A DNA stretch of 64,000 nucleotides from Clostridium polynesiense (lineage in GTDB: Bacteria; Bacillota; Clostridia; Clostridiales; Clostridiaceae). The position numbers were made by a program, and so were the translations under genes. The notes beneath the pieces are model-generated. The model saw only the letters and a list, made by a program, of their open reading frames with translations. It was not told the origin of the DNA and made no database searches. The DNA lies in NCBI RefSeq assembly GCF_000820705.1, contig NZ_CCXI01000008.1, positions 1 through 64,000 on the forward strand, given 5' to 3'. Of the stretch, positions 1 through 9,972 are shown in pieces; the first letter of the stretch is position 1, and each line of letters opens with the position of its first letter.

Positions 1-582
1 GTTGAAGGTGTAGATGAATTAGAAAAAGTTGTTTATTATATAAGAGAATTTAAAGTACCGGAGGAGAATTTTAAAATCAATTTAAAGATTGCAAGAGGTC
101 TTGATTATTATACCGGTACCGTTTATGAAACTATATTAAATGAATATCCTTCCATAGGGTCCGTTTGTTCAGGTGGGAGATATGATAATCTTGCAGATTA
201 TTATACTAAGGAGAAGCTTCCCGGTGTAGGAATTTCTATAGGGTTAAGCAGATTATTCTATCAGCTTAACGAAGCCGGTTTAATGAAAAAGGAGAATTCT
301 ACCTTAACTGAAGTCCTTGTAATACCAATGGATGATAATGCATCTTATGCTATTAAATCAGCAAATAAGCTTAAAGAATATGGAATAATATCAGAGGTAT
401 ATTTTGAAGAAACCAAATTTGCTAAAAAGCTCAACTATGCTAATAAGCTTGGAATTCCATACGTAATTATTATAGGAAGCGATGAAATTGAAAGCGGAAA
501 GCTAACTTTAAAAAATATGCAAAGCGGAGAACAATTTAAGTACTCAATTGAAGAGATAGTAAATTCTATCAAAAAAAGCTAA
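1..582 (+). CDS. hisS: Histidyl-tRNA synthetase, C-terminal part (5' end outside window)
   Basis: The frame is open from base 1 to the stop at 580-582, giving the last 193 residues. It ligates histidine to tRNA-His in the cytoplasm. The visible part has the HisRS-specific RGLDYYTGTVYE stretch, the CSGGRYDNL loop and a class II motif 3 (GVGISIGLSRLF). An anticodon-binding domain follows, starting near LTEVLVIPMDD. HisZ paralogues usually lack that C-terminal domain, so a true HisRS is favoured. Motifs 1 and 2 lie upstream of the window and were not seen. Confidence 0.9.
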   Translation, partial: VEGVDELEKVVYYIREFKVPEENFKINLKIARGLDYYTGTVYETILNEYPSIGSVCSGGRYDNLADYYTKEKLPGVGISIGLSRLFYQLNEAGLMKKENSTLTEVLVIPMDDNASYAIKSANKLKEYGIISEVYFEETKFAKKLNYANKLGIPYVIIIGSDEIESGKLTLKNMQSGEQFKYSIEEIVNSIKKS

Positions 583-628
583 AAAAGAACATTATGTTTT
601 GTCTTCTTCTTTGATAATATTAGCTTTT
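574..628 (+). terminator. Weak possible terminator after hisS
   Basis: AAAAGCTAA at 574-582 can pair with TTAGCTTTT at 620-628, and AAAGAA/TTCTTT can pair inside. The stem is almost all A/T and no strong T-run follows, so this is tentative. Confidence 0.25.
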
Positions 629-794
629 GTATAAAATTTTATATACAGTGAATAAAAATCGCATTTTAAAGAAGATTATAATATATAATTCCAAATAATT
701 AAATTGAGTGGTAGAATAATAACAGAGACACTTGAAGCTTAGCAATTTATGATAAGCTTAGTAAAAATAGTTAAAGTATAGGAGGATGTAAAAT

Positions 795-1442
795 ATGAAG
801 CTTTTTATTGATACTGCTAACTTAGAAGAAATAAGAAAAGCAGAAGAAATGGGTGTAATATGTGGGGTTACAACTAATCCATCCCTTATAGCAAAAGAAG
901 GAAGAGATTTTAAAGAAGTTATTAAAGAAATCACTTCCATAGTAGATGGTCCTATAAGTGGTGAAGTAATAGGGACTAAAGCTGAAGAAATGATAAAAGA
1001 GGGAAGAGAAATAGCTGCAATGCATAAAAACATGGTAGTTAAGCTTCCTATAACAGAAGAAGGATTAAAAGCTGTAAAAGTTCTTTCAAAGGAAGGAATA
1101 AAAACAAATGTAACCTTAATTTTTAATCCTGGTCAGGCACTTCTTGCTGCAAGAGCAGGAGCCACTTATGTAAGTCCATTTTTAGGCAGGTTAGATGACA
1201 TTACTTCCGATTCTATGGGATTAATAAATTCAATAGTAAATATCTTTGAAATACATGGAATAGATACTGAAATTATCGCTGCTAGCATAAGGAATCCTAT
1301 GCATATAATACATGCTGCTGAAGCAGGTGCACATATCGCAACTGTTCCATACAATGTTATAATACAAATGTTGAAACATCCTTTAACCGACAGCGGAATA
1401 GAAAAATTTATGAAGGATTGGAATTCAGTATTCAATAAATAA
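795..1442 (+). CDS. tal: Transaldolase, short TalC/Fsa-like subfamily
   Basis: A 215-residue TIM-barrel enzyme that should exchange dihydroxyacetone units between sugar phosphates in the non-oxidative pentose phosphate pathway. It opens with [13 protein letters not shown] and [13 protein letters not shown], typical of the short subfamily (about 215 residues). The Schiff-base lysine is in NMVVKLPIT near residue 82, and a phosphate-binding stretch lies near SIRNPMHI. The start has GGAGG at 781-785 with 9-nt spacing. Transketolase follows after 11 nt, so the two are almost certainly co-transcribed. Fructose-6-phosphate aldolase activity cannot be excluded from sequence alone. Confidence 0.9.
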   Translation: MKLFIDTANLEEIRKAEEMGVICGVTTNPSLIAKEGRDFKEVIKEITSIVDGPISGEVIGTKAEEMIKEGREIAAMHKNMVVKLPITEEGLKAVKVLSKEGIKTNVTLIFNPGQALLAARAGATYVSPFLGRLDDITSDSMGLINSIVNIFEIHGIDTEIIAASIRNPMHIIHAAEAGAHIATVPYNVIIQMLKHPLTDSGIEKFMKDWNSVFNK

Positions 1443-1453
1443 GGAGGAACAGT

Positions 1454-3438
1454 ATGAATAATATAGACAATATGGCGGTAAACACTATAAGAGTACTTTC
1501 AGCTGAAGCTATTGAAAAAGCTAAATCAGGACATCCAGGTCTTCCATTGGGCTGCGCTCCAATGGCTTACACTCTATGGTCAAAACATCTAAAACACAAC
1601 CCTGCAAATTCTAAGTGGGTGGACAGAGACAGATTTGTTCTTTCAGCAGGACATGGATCTATGCTTATATATTCACTTCTTCATATCTTTGGTTACGATG
1701 TATCCATGGAAGATATAAAGAATTTCAGACAGCTTCACAGCAAAGCTGCAGGACACCCTGAATATCTGCACACTGATGGAGTAGAAACCACCACAGGACC
1801 TCTTGGACAGGGCGTGGCAAATGCAGTAGGTATGGCTATGGCAGAAGCATATCTTTCAGCAAAATTCAATAGAGAAAGTTACAATATAGTAGATCACTAT
1901 ACTTATGTTATTGCCGGTGATGGATGCCTTATGGAGGGTATTTCCGGAGAAGCCAGTTCTCTTGCAGGTACTCTGGCTCTTGGAAAACTTATAATGCTTT
2001 ATGATTCTAACAATATTTCCATCGAAGGAAACACTGATATCGCTTTCCGTGAAGATGTGGCAAAGAGATATGAAGGTTATGGCTGGCAGGTACTTAGGGT
2101 TGAAGATGGAAACAACATGGAAGAAATCAGTAAGGCTATTGAGGAAGGTAAAAAAGATACCTCAAGACCTACAATAATAATAGTTAAGAACATAATAGGC
2201 TATGGCGTTCCAAAGAAGCAGGGAAAAGCTTCAGCTCACGGCGAGCCTTTAGGAGAAGAGAATATTAAAGAATTTAAGGATTTGATTTCCTGGAACCAGG
2301 AGCCTTTTACTGTGCCTGAAGAAGTAAAGGAAGAAATGAAGGCGTTTAGAGAAAATGCAAAACAAAAGGAACAGGAATGGAATATTCTTTTCCAGGATTA
2401 TAAAAAGAACTTCCCAGCTCTTGCTGAGGAATGGGAAAAATGGTTCAGCGGCAGCGTAAATGTTGATGCCCTTAATGAAGAAAGTTTTTGGACATTTGAA
2501 AAGCCAATGGCTACAAGAGAATCTTCAGGAGTTGTAATCAATAGGCTTGCAGAAATTATACCTAACATTATAGGAGGTTCTGCAGACCTGGCACCTTCTA
2601 CAAAAACTTATATAAAAGATAAAGGGGATTTTTCAGCAGAAGATAGAAGCGGAGCTAACCTGCATTTCGGTGTAAGGGAACATGCTATGGCAGCTATAGG
2701 TAATGGACTATGCCTTCATGGAGGTTTAAGGCCATTTGTATCAACCTTCTTTGTATTTAGTGATTATATGAAGCCATCTATGAGGCTGTCTGCCCTTATG
2801 GGTATTCCAACTACTTATGTACTTACTCATGACAGTATAGGAGTTGGAGAAGATGGACCTACACATCAGCCTATAGAACATTTAGCAGCTTTAAGAAGTA
2901 TACCTAATATGACTGTATATAGACCTGCAGATTCTAAAGAAACTGCTGCGGGCTGGTATTTAGCTGTTACAAAGAATGATGGCCCTGTATCCTTGGTCCT
3001 TACAAGACAAAAGCTTCCTTTATTCGATGAGACGGGAAAAGAAGCTCTAAAGGGTGGATACATCTTAAAAGAAAGCAGCAAAGAAACACCAGATGTTATA
3101 TTAATGGCTTCAGGTTCAGAGGTTGAGCTTATCTACAATGCAGCTAAGGAGTTAGAAGAAAAAGGAATAGCAGCAAGAGTAGTAAGTATGCCTTCAATGG
3201 AGTTGTTTAATGCACAAAGCGAAGAATACAAAGAAAAGGTATTACCTTTAAATGTGAGGAAGAGAATTGCTGTAGAAGCTGCAAGCTCTTTTGGATGGCA
3301 TAAATATATAGGCTAGATGGTGATATAATATCTTTAGACCATTTTGGAGCTTCAGGAAAAGCAGAGGAAATATTCAAAGAGTTTGGATTTACTGTAGAAA
3401 ACATAGTAAATAAAGCGGAGCAACTTATAAATAAATAA
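1454..3438 (+). pseudogene. tkt: Transketolase, nearly full length, frameshifted near the C-terminus
   Basis: A thiamine-diphosphate enzyme moving two-carbon ketol units between pentose and hexose phosphates, partner of the transaldolase 11 nt upstream. Residues 1-620 read continuously: SGHPGLPLG, GHGSMLIYSLL, the ThDP motif GDGCLMEG, the pyrimidine-domain FGVREHAMAAI and the C-terminal domain from PDVILMASGS. The frame then meets TAG at 3314-3316. In the -1 frame the expected family ending continues at once (LDGDIISLDHFGASGKAEE, to the TAA at 3436-3438), so one base is missing near 3313. No slippery heptamer is present. A sequencing indel is more likely than decay, since the rest is intact. 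RBS GGAGG at 1442-1446. Confidence 0.88.
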
Positions 3439-3443
3439 TAAAG

Positions 3444-3479
3444 AAAGAGGCAAAGCATATATGCTTTGTCTCTTTTTTT
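3444..3479 (+). terminator. Rho-independent terminator of tal-tkt
   Basis: A 14-bp stem with one G-U pair (AAAGAGGCAAAGCA with TGCTTTGTCTCTTT), loop TATA, followed by a T-run. It lies just after the restored tkt stop at 3438, which supports that stop as the true gene end. Confidence 0.9.
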
Positions 3480-3574
3480 ATAGTATATTCACAAAACCTT
3501 TAAGGATTATATGTATTTTATAAGTAAAATGTATATAAGTGAAGTTTCTTAATAAGAATGGGATGTGATAGTAA

Positions 3575-4906
3575 TTGAAAATAATAGTTATAGGTGGAGT
3601 AGCTGCGGGAATGAGTGCAGCTGCAAAAGCTAAAAGGGTGGATAAAAATGCAGAGATTATAGTATATGAAAGGGGAGAATATATATCTTACGGCTCCTGT
3701 GGAATTCCTTATTATATTTCAGGTATAACTAAAGATTTCAATTCTCTTATTCAACGAACTCCAGAGGATTTTTATAAAAAGGATATAAAGGTTAAAACCA
3801 ATCATGAAGTTATAAAAGTGTTTCCTAAAGAAAATAAACTCATAGTTAAAAATTTAAAAAATGGAGAAGTATTTGAAGATAACTTTGATAAGCTTATGGT
3901 TGCTTCTGGAGCCTCAGCTATTGTACCGCCAATTAAGGGGAAAGAACTTAAAAATGTATATACACTAAAGACCTTGGAGGATTCGATTAAGCTAAAAAAG
4001 ACATTGATAAGTAAGGAGATTAAAAAGGTAGCCATTGTAGGTGGAGGATATATAGGTGTGGAACTTGCGGAATCCATGGTGAAGCTAAACAAGGAAGTGT
4101 GTATAATCGAGGCGGGAGAAAGAGTTTTAAACGTTTTTGATAAGGAGATCTCTGAATTGGTACAGGAGGAATTGAGGAGCAAAGGAGTACAGATTCGTGT
4201 AAAAGAAAAGGTAGAAGAACTTATAGGAGAAGAGTATGTAAAAGCAGTTAAAACCTCTGAGAATACTTATAATGCAGATATAGTAATAATGAGCATTGGC
4301 GTAAGGCCAAATACTGAATTTTTAAAGGACAGTGGTATTGAGCTTACTGAAAAAGGTGCTGTGATAATTGATAATTATATGAGAACTAACTATAAGAATA
4401 TATATTCAGCTGGTGACTGTGCCGTTGTTTATCACAGAGTATTAAAGGAAAACACATATATTGCCCTTGCTACCACTGCTAACAAAATGGGGAAAATAGC
4501 CGGAGAAAATATGGCAGGAGGCAGCAGGAGTTTTCCCGGAACCTTAGGCAGTTCCATGTTAAAAGTTATGAAACTTCAGGCAGCCATGACAGGGATAAGC
4601 GAAGCTCAGGCAAAAGCTAAAGGAATAAACTATGAAACTAACTTTATAAAAGCTAAAAATCATGTTTCATATTATCCGGACCAAACTGATTTGTATATAA
4701 AGATTATTTATGAAAAAGATACCCACAGGCTTCTTGGTGCTCAAACCCTTGGCAAGGATGGCGCCGCATTAAGAATAGGTGTATTTGCTGCCGCTATATA
4801 TAATGATATGACCTTAGAGGAAATTGCCTTAATGGATTTAGGGTATACACCTCCTTATGCAACTGCTTGGGATGCAGTTAACATATCTGCTGAAGCAACT
4901 ATATAA
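3575..4906 (+). CDS. CoA-disulfide reductase / NADH oxidase family flavoprotein
   Basis: A 443-residue pyridine nucleotide-disulfide oxidoreductase. FAD-binding IVIGGVAAGMSAA is at residues 4-17. The single redox cysteine is in SYGSCGIPYY (Cys42), as in CoA-disulfide reductases and CoA-linked NADH oxidases; there is no CxxxxC pair. The NAD(P)H-binding site is KKVAIVGGGYIGVELAE, the second FAD site NIYSAGDCA, and a C-terminal dimerisation domain follows. Likely roles are thiol redox balance or oxygen and polysulfide detoxification in an anaerobe. The start is TTG with a weak purine-rich site upstream. Substrate (O2, CoA disulfide or polysulfide) cannot be told from sequence. Confidence 0.85.
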   Translation: MKIIVIGGVAAGMSAAAKAKRVDKNAEIIVYERGEYISYGSCGIPYYISGITKDFNSLIQRTPEDFYKKDIKVKTNHEVIKVFPKENKLIVKNLKNGEVFEDNFDKLMVASGASAIVPPIKGKELKNVYTLKTLEDSIKLKKTLISKEIKKVAIVGGGYIGVELAESMVKLNKEVCIIEAGERVLNVFDKEISELVQEELRSKGVQIRVKEKVEELIGEEYVKAVKTSENTYNADIVIMSIGVRPNTEFLKDSGIELTEKGAVIIDNYMRTNYKNIYSAGDCAVVYHRVLKENTYIALATTANKMGKIAGENMAGGSRSFPGTLGSSMLKVMKLQAAMTGISEAQAKAKGINYETNFIKAKNHVSYYPDQTDLYIKIIYEKDTHRLLGAQTLGKDGAALRIGVFAAAIYNDMTLEEIALMDLGYTPPYATAWDAVNISAEATI

Positions 4907-4973
4907 ACTAAGGTAAAAAATATTGTAATACTGATAGAACATATAAAATGAAGTGGAAAAAGGAGGAGAATAA

Positions 4974-5867
4974 ATGAAGGTGTCAGTAACAGGTGCCAAT
5001 GGATTGGTTGGACAAAATGTAATAAAACATTTAATGAAAAGTGGATATGAGGTAACTGCACTTACTAGAAATTTTTGGAAGGGATGCCCTACTGAACAGA
5101 TAAATGTTGATATAAGAAATTATGATGAAGTATTCAATGCAATAAAAGGCTGCGATGCGGTTATACATCTTGCTGCTATACCTCAGCCAGATAAGGAAGA
5201 TAACGATCCAAGAGTGTTTCAAAATAATGTAATGGGAGTATACAATATATTGATGGCTGCAGGCATTCAGGGAATAAAAAAGGTGGCCATAGCCTCCAGC
5301 GATTGCGCTTTAGGAGTTACCTTTGCACATAAACCTGTAGTTCCACAGTATATTCCTGTGGATGAAGAGCATCCAGCTACTCCGGATAACAGCTATGGAA
5401 TATCAAAAATTGTTGGAGAACAAATTGCGGATTCCTTTGCTCATAGGTTCCCGGATATGACGATTTCAAGCCTGAGAATTACTTATGTTGCAGATGTTAA
5501 GAAGGTCAAAAATGATATGAACTTTGCTCAGGATGAAGATGTTGATTTTTATGTATGGAACCTATGGTCTTATATTGATAAAGAAGATTGTGCAAGAGCT
5601 TTTAGATTAGCTATAGAAGCGGACTTTAAAGGGCATGAAGTGTTTTATATAGCTGCGCCTAATACCAGATGTCTCACGCCAAGCATAGATTTAATTAATA
5701 AATATATGCCGAATGCAGAAGTAAGGGGAACTTTTATGGATCATGAAGGCTTTGAAAGCACAGAAAAGGCTGAAAGATTTCTTGGATTTAAGGCGGAAAA
5801 TATTTGGGAAGTAAATAATGACATAGATCAAAAAGAAACTGGAATTGAAAAGATATTGGGATATTAG
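4974..5867 (+). CDS. NAD-dependent epimerase/dehydratase, extended SDR family
   Basis: A 297-residue extended short-chain dehydrogenase/reductase. The N-terminal Rossmann motif is TGANGLVG (residues 6-13), IHLAA follows, and the active-site pair is YGISK (Tyr141, Lys145). These enzymes act on NDP-sugars or related substrates with bound NAD. GGAGGAG sits 4962-4968 ahead of the ATG. The gene lies 67 nt after the CoA-disulfide reductase with no hairpin between, so the two may be co-transcribed. A strong terminator follows. I could not assign a substrate. Confidence 0.8.
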   Translation: MKVSVTGANGLVGQNVIKHLMKSGYEVTALTRNFWKGCPTEQINVDIRNYDEVFNAIKGCDAVIHLAAIPQPDKEDNDPRVFQNNVMGVYNILMAAGIQGIKKVAIASSDCALGVTFAHKPVVPQYIPVDEEHPATPDNSYGISKIVGEQIADSFAHRFPDMTISSLRITYVADVKKVKNDMNFAQDEDVDFYVWNLWSYIDKEDCARAFRLAIEADFKGHEVFYIAAPNTRCLTPSIDLINKYMPNAEVRGTFMDHEGFESTEKAERFLGFKAENIWEVNNDIDQKETGIEKILGY

Positions 5868-5875
5868 TGTTGAAT

Positions 5876-5919
5876 AAATTACCCGCTGCTTTACTTGGTA
5901 AGCAGCGGGTAATTTATTT
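5876..5919 (+). terminator. Strong terminator after the SDR gene
   Basis: A perfect 16-bp stem: AAATTACCCGCTGCTT at 5876-5891 with AAGCAGCGGGTAATTT at 5900-5915, loop of 8 nt. It isolates the catabolic locus to the right from upstream transcription. Confidence 0.88.
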
Positions 5920-6101
5920 GTTATTTATCTGCTACTGGATTTTTTTATATAAGAATTATTTAAAATAATATAATATCATGAAAATATTTTTTTAGTGTAA
6001 TATGTGTACTAATTGAAAGAAAAATCTCTAATTTACATTTAAAGATATAAAGAATAAGAATGCTTTAATAGAATATAAAACTCTAAATTAACGAATAATT
6101 A

Positions 6102-6210
6102 AAAACAACAAAAACACACAAAAGTAATCTTTAAAACAACTAAAAACATTTACATATGGATATTGACAAAAAAACCACACTTATGTTAATATTAAAACAA
6201 CAAAAACACA
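6102..6210 (+). promoter_or_regulatory. Promoter with repeated operator-like elements ahead of the mtnK operon
   Basis: The 392-nt gap 5868-6259 holds the upstream terminator and this control region. A promoter reads TTGACA (6163-6168), 18-nt spacer, extended -10 TGTTAATAT (-10 hexamer 6187-6192). An exact 17-base repeat, AAAACAACAAAAACACA, occurs at 6102-6118 and 6194-6210, 92 bp apart. A degenerate copy is at 6133-6149. The second copy covers the expected start site, where a repressor would act. Its core AACAAAAACA recurs in the deoR promoter at 10832-10841. Assigning it to the local DeoR protein is inference. Confidence 0.65.
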
Positions 6211-6259
6211 AATAAAACAATACTTAACAACTAAAATAAAGAAAGGGGCTGAAGCGTAT

Positions 6260-7471
6260 ATGGGCAAATTTGATAAGTACTTTTTGATGAATGAAGAAGA
6301 TATAATGGAATATGTACAAGAAAAGTATGATTTCTTCAAAAAAGATGCAAAACTAAAATGTAAAGAAATTGGAGACGGAAATTTAAATTATGTATTTAGA
6401 GTTATGGATGAAGATGGAAAATCCGTAATCTTAAAACACTCAGGTGTGGAAACACGCAGCAAATCAGGGAGAATTGTTGATACTGATAGAAATAGAATTG
6501 AAGCTGAAATATTAATGCACCAGGCAAAGTATGCAAAAGAGTATGTGCCAAAAGTATATGGTTATGATTCAGTGATGTGTTGCTGTGCAATGGAAGATTT
6601 AAAGGAATATGAGATTATGAGAAATGCTCTTTTAAATTATAAAACTTTTCCAAATTTCGCAGATCAAATTACAACTTACTTAGTTAATATTTTATTACCG
6701 ACTACAGATATAGCTATGGATCATAAAGAAAAAAAAGGAATGGTAAAAAAATATATCAATCCAGATTTATGTGATATAAGTGAACAACTTGTTTATTCAG
6801 AAGCTTTACAAAACTTTAGTAATAAAAATTATACAATTGACGAAATGAAAGATTATGTTCGCAAGGAAATCTATGAAGATAGGGAATTAGTTTTAGAAGG
6901 AACAAAATTAAAGTTTGGCTTTATGAATAATGCACAAGCTTTAATTCATGGAGATTTACATTCAGGTTCTATATTCGTAACAAATAAAGAGACAAAAGTG
7001 TTTGATCCGGAATTTGCATTCTATGGGCCAATAGGATATGACTTGGGAAATGTTATTGCTCACTTAATTTTTGCATTGTATCATGCTGAAGCTACTTTAG
7101 ATGATAGTAGCAAAAAAGAAATGTTTATTTCATGGGTTAAAGAAAGTATTAGAAATATAGTAGATTTATTTGTTGAGAAGATAAATGCAAAGTATGATGA
7201 GATAGTTAAAGAAGAGTTAGCTAAAACAGAAGAATTTAAAAAGTACTATATTGAAGGCATTCTAAGTGACGCAGCCGGAACTATGGGGATGGAAATTATT
7301 AGAAGAATTGTTGGGGTTGCAAAAGTTAGAGATTTAACAAATATAAGTAATTCTGAGGCAAGGGCAGCAGTTGAAAGAAAAATGATTAGTATTTCAAAAA
7401 ATGCAATTAAGAAACGTTCATTATTTTTAAATGGACAAGCTTATATAGAAGAAATAAATAAGCATAATTAG
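6260..7471 (+). CDS. mtnK: MtnK-type 5-methylthioribose / 5-deoxyribose kinase
   Basis: A 403-residue sugar kinase with the aminoglycoside-phosphotransferase fold, close to the usual MtnK length. It phosphorylates C1 of S-methyl-5-thioribose; relatives (DrdK) act on 5-deoxyribose. Visible motifs are the nucleotide loop IGDGNLNYVFRV (37-48), lysine in VILKHSG (Lys59), the catalytic loop ALIHGDLHSGSIFV (227-240) and the metal-binding DPEFAFYGPIGYDLGN (249-264), all diagnostic of MtnK rather than other APH-fold kinases. RBS AAAGGGG is about 10 nt before ATG. First gene of an operon with the mutarotase (11 nt downstream) and a YfcC transporter. No methionine-salvage genes (mtnB, C, D, W, X) are nearby, which favours a carbon-disposal role over methionine recycling. 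Confidence 0.88.
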   Translation: MGKFDKYFLMNEEDIMEYVQEKYDFFKKDAKLKCKEIGDGNLNYVFRVMDEDGKSVILKHSGVETRSKSGRIVDTDRNRIEAEILMHQAKYAKEYVPKVYGYDSVMCCCAMEDLKEYEIMRNALLNYKTFPNFADQITTYLVNILLPTTDIAMDHKEKKGMVKKYINPDLCDISEQLVYSEALQNFSNKNYTIDEMKDYVRKEIYEDRELVLEGTKLKFGFMNNAQALIHGDLHSGSIFVTNKETKVFDPEFAFYGPIGYDLGNVIAHLIFALYHAEATLDDSSKKEMFISWVKESIRNIVDLFVEKINAKYDEIVKEELAKTEEFKKYYIEGILSDAAGTMGMEIIRRIVGVAKVRDLTNISNSEARAAVERKMISISKNAIKKRSLFLNGQAYIEEINKHN

Positions 7472-7482
7472 GGGAAATAATT

Positions 7483-8517
7483 ATGAAAATAGAAAAAGCA
7501 TTATTTGGATTGACTGAGAAAAATGAAAAAGTATTTATTTTTACTATTACAAATAACAAAGGTAATGTTGTTAAAATTTTAAACTATGGATGCATTATAC
7601 AATCTATATTGATAAAGGATAAAAATAACAAGTTAACAGATGTGGTTATGGGCTTTGATACAATTGAAGACTATGATAGTGCAGGTGGATTTATTGGAGC
7701 CCTTGTGGGAAGATGTGCAAATCGTATTAATGATTCTAGGTTTGAACTTAATAACCAAGAATATAAGCTTTTTGCAAATGAAGGGAAAAATCATCTGCAT
7801 GGTGGTAAAGAAGGATTTAATAAGAAGGTTTTTGATTACGTAATTTTAGAAGACGGTTTGTTACTAAAATATATTAGCCCAGACGGAGAAGAAAATTACC
7901 CAGGAGAATTAGAGTTGGAGGTAATTTATAGATGGACCGATAATAATGAATTACTTAGTGAGTATAAAACAATTTCAGATAAGGATACAGTTGTTAATTT
8001 AACAAATCACTCATACTTCAACTTAAATGGGCTAGATAATGTAGATTCATTTTCTCAAGAATTACAAATAAATTCAAAGTACATAACACCACTTGGAAGT
8101 AATGGTCTTTTAACAGGAGAAATTATAAAAACTGAAAACACAGTATTTGATTTTAGTAAGTTAACTAAAATAGAGAATTTATTTGATGAGGAAGAACTGC
8201 AAATAAAATATGCTAATGGATATGATCATAACTTTGTTTTAGATGGAGAAGAAGTGTCTGCTATTCTATATGGAGATAACAGTGGGATTGAAATGAAGCT
8301 TTCTACTGATGCTGTTGGATTACAATTTTATAGTGGCAACTATATAAGAGAACATATTGGAAAATATGGTATAAAGTATGGGAAAAGAATGGGAATTTGT
8401 TTAGAACCTCAGTATTTTCCAAATAGCATAAACTTTACACATTTTAAAAAGCCTATTCATCTTAAGGGGAAGAGGTACAATATGAAAATAAATTATTCAT
8501 TTAATATAAAAAATTAG
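7483..8517 (+). CDS. galM: Aldose 1-epimerase (mutarotase)
   Basis: A 344-residue GalM-family enzyme that interconverts alpha and beta anomers of free aldoses. Family features are VGRCANRI, HLHGG (first catalytic histidine), the catalytic-base region VNLTNHSYFNLNG, GYDHNFVL and the general-base Glu in CLEPQYFPNSIN. It lies 11 nt after mtnK and 14 nt before the YfcC gene, so the three are translated from one message. Here it most likely supplies the anomer the kinase accepts, rather than acting on galactose; that is inference. The Mgl galactose system at 25-29 kb is separate and has no linked Leloir enzymes. I know of no MtnK locus where a mutarotase is an established part. Confidence 0.85.
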   Translation: MKIEKALFGLTEKNEKVFIFTITNNKGNVVKILNYGCIIQSILIKDKNNKLTDVVMGFDTIEDYDSAGGFIGALVGRCANRINDSRFELNNQEYKLFANEGKNHLHGGKEGFNKKVFDYVILEDGLLLKYISPDGEENYPGELELEVIYRWTDNNELLSEYKTISDKDTVVNLTNHSYFNLNGLDNVDSFSQELQINSKYITPLGSNGLLTGEIIKTENTVFDFSKLTKIENLFDEEELQIKYANGYDHNFVLDGEEVSAILYGDNSGIEMKLSTDAVGLQFYSGNYIREHIGKYGIKYGKRMGICLEPQYFPNSINFTHFKKPIHLKGKRYNMKINYSFNIKN

Positions 8518-8531
8518 GGGGATAAATAATA

Positions 8532-9956
8532 ATGAACACGAACATAAAAGAAGGAAAGAAGAAATGGTGGCAAAAGATGCCGGATACATATGTAATACTG
8601 TTTCTAATAGTAGTCGCAGCAGCAGTACTTACATATATATTGCCTGCAGGATCTTTCATAAGAGAGACCGTTGAAGGGGTTTCGAGACCGGTGGTTGTTC
8701 CAGGCTCTTACAAAGTAGTTGAGTCAAATCCAACAGGGTTATTTGATTTATTTGTAGCTATTCCAAAGGGAATGAGTGCATCAGCAAATATTATTTTTAT
8801 AATTATTTTATCTACGGGAGCTTTTGCTGTTATTAATAAGACAGGAGCACTTGAAAATGGTGTTGGTTCTTTATTAAGATTCATAAAGAAAAGTAATGTT
8901 CCAGGAACACTAGTTATTTGGATAATGACATTTATATTTGCTTCTCTTGGTTTGATTGTTGGCCCGGAAATACAAATTCCATTTACTTTAATAGGTGTAT
9001 CAATAGCTCTTGGCCTTGGCTATGATTTAATAGTTGGTCTAGCTATGGTAATGGGAGGCGGATACATGGGATGGGCTATGGGTCCAATAAATGCTTCAAT
9101 TATAGGAACAGCTCACTCTGTAGTTGGGTTACCTGCTTTTTCAGGTTTTGGATTCCGTATGTTATTATGGTTTGTTACAACATGTGTAGTAGCATCAGTA
9201 ATATCGTTATATGCTAAAAAAATATCAAAAGATCCGAATAAGAGTCTTGTTAAAGGTATAAACACAGAAGGTTTAGGTTTTGAAAAGAGCTTTGATGAAT
9301 ATAAAGTAACAGCAAAACATGTGAGAGTACTCCTTGTACTATTAGCAATGTTCTTTGCAATAGTAATTGGTGCAAGTAAATTTGGGTGGTATTTAGATGA
9401 AATGAGTGCAGTATTTATAATAGGTGGACTTGCTGCAGGTTATTTATATGGATTAAAAACAAAAGATATTATTGATGGATTTACATTAGGAGCTAAAAAC
9501 ACAGCAAGTATTGCTTTAGTAGTTGGTATAGCACGAGCAATTCAAATTGTATTAGAAAACGGAATGATTATGGATACCATTATAAATTCAATTTCAGAGC
9601 CATTATCAGCATTAAGTCCAACTCTTGCAGGAATTGGTATATCTCTTATTACTGCTATTGTTCACTTCTTTATACCATCAGGAAGTGGATTAACAGTTAC
9701 AATGATGCCAATTTTATCACCACTTGGAGAATTATTAAACATGACTCAGCAAACAACAGTTTTAGCTATGCAAGCTAGAGCCACCATACCTAATGTTATT
9801 CTTCCAACAGTTGGAGCAACTATAGCTATGTGTGGTCTTGCAAGAGTACCATTTGAAAAATGGGTTAAATTTGCACTTAAATTAGTTTTAGCAGTATTCG
9901 TTGTATCATGGATATTCATATTTATAGCAGTTAAGATAAACTACGGACCATTCTAA
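8532..9956 (+). CDS. yfcC: YfcC-family membrane transporter (copy 1)
   Basis: A 474-residue polytopic membrane protein of the YfcC/DcuC-type anaerobic carrier group in the ion-transporter superfamily. It begins with the family stretch KMPDTYVILFLIV, carries VGPEIQIPF and two re-entrant-like segments, one with the family signature FIPSGSGLTVTMMPIL, and ends CGLARVPFEKWVKFALK. About 11-12 hydrophobic segments are apparent. Known relatives are linked to C4-dicarboxylates or amino acids. Placement directly after kinase and mutarotase genes suggests the pathway's pentose, or an exchanged acid product. A close paralogue begins 940 nt downstream, beyond deoR. The stop is followed by a hairpin shared with deoR. 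Confidence 0.82.
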   Translation: MNTNIKEGKKKWWQKMPDTYVILFLIVVAAAVLTYILPAGSFIRETVEGVSRPVVVPGSYKVVESNPTGLFDLFVAIPKGMSASANIIFIIILSTGAFAVINKTGALENGVGSLLRFIKKSNVPGTLVIWIMTFIFASLGLIVGPEIQIPFTLIGVSIALGLGYDLIVGLAMVMGGGYMGWAMGPINASIIGTAHSVVGLPAFSGFGFRMLLWFVTTCVVASVISLYAKKISKDPNKSLVKGINTEGLGFEKSFDEYKVTAKHVRVLLVLLAMFFAIVIGASKFGWYLDEMSAVFIIGGLAAGYLYGLKTKDIIDGFTLGAKNTASIALVVGIARAIQIVLENGMIMDTIINSISEPLSALSPTLAGIGISLITAIVHFFIPSGSGLTVTMMPILSPLGELLNMTQQTTVLAMQARATIPNVILPTVGATIAMCGLARVPFEKWVKFALKLVLAVFVVSWIFIFIAVKINYGPF

Positions 9957-9972
9957 AAAGTATAAAAACATA

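Noticed and set aside
3300-3330. Programmed -1 frameshifting in tkt
   Set aside because: No X-XXY-YYZ slippery heptamer or downstream structure is evident, and transketolase is not known to use recoding; a missing base is simpler.
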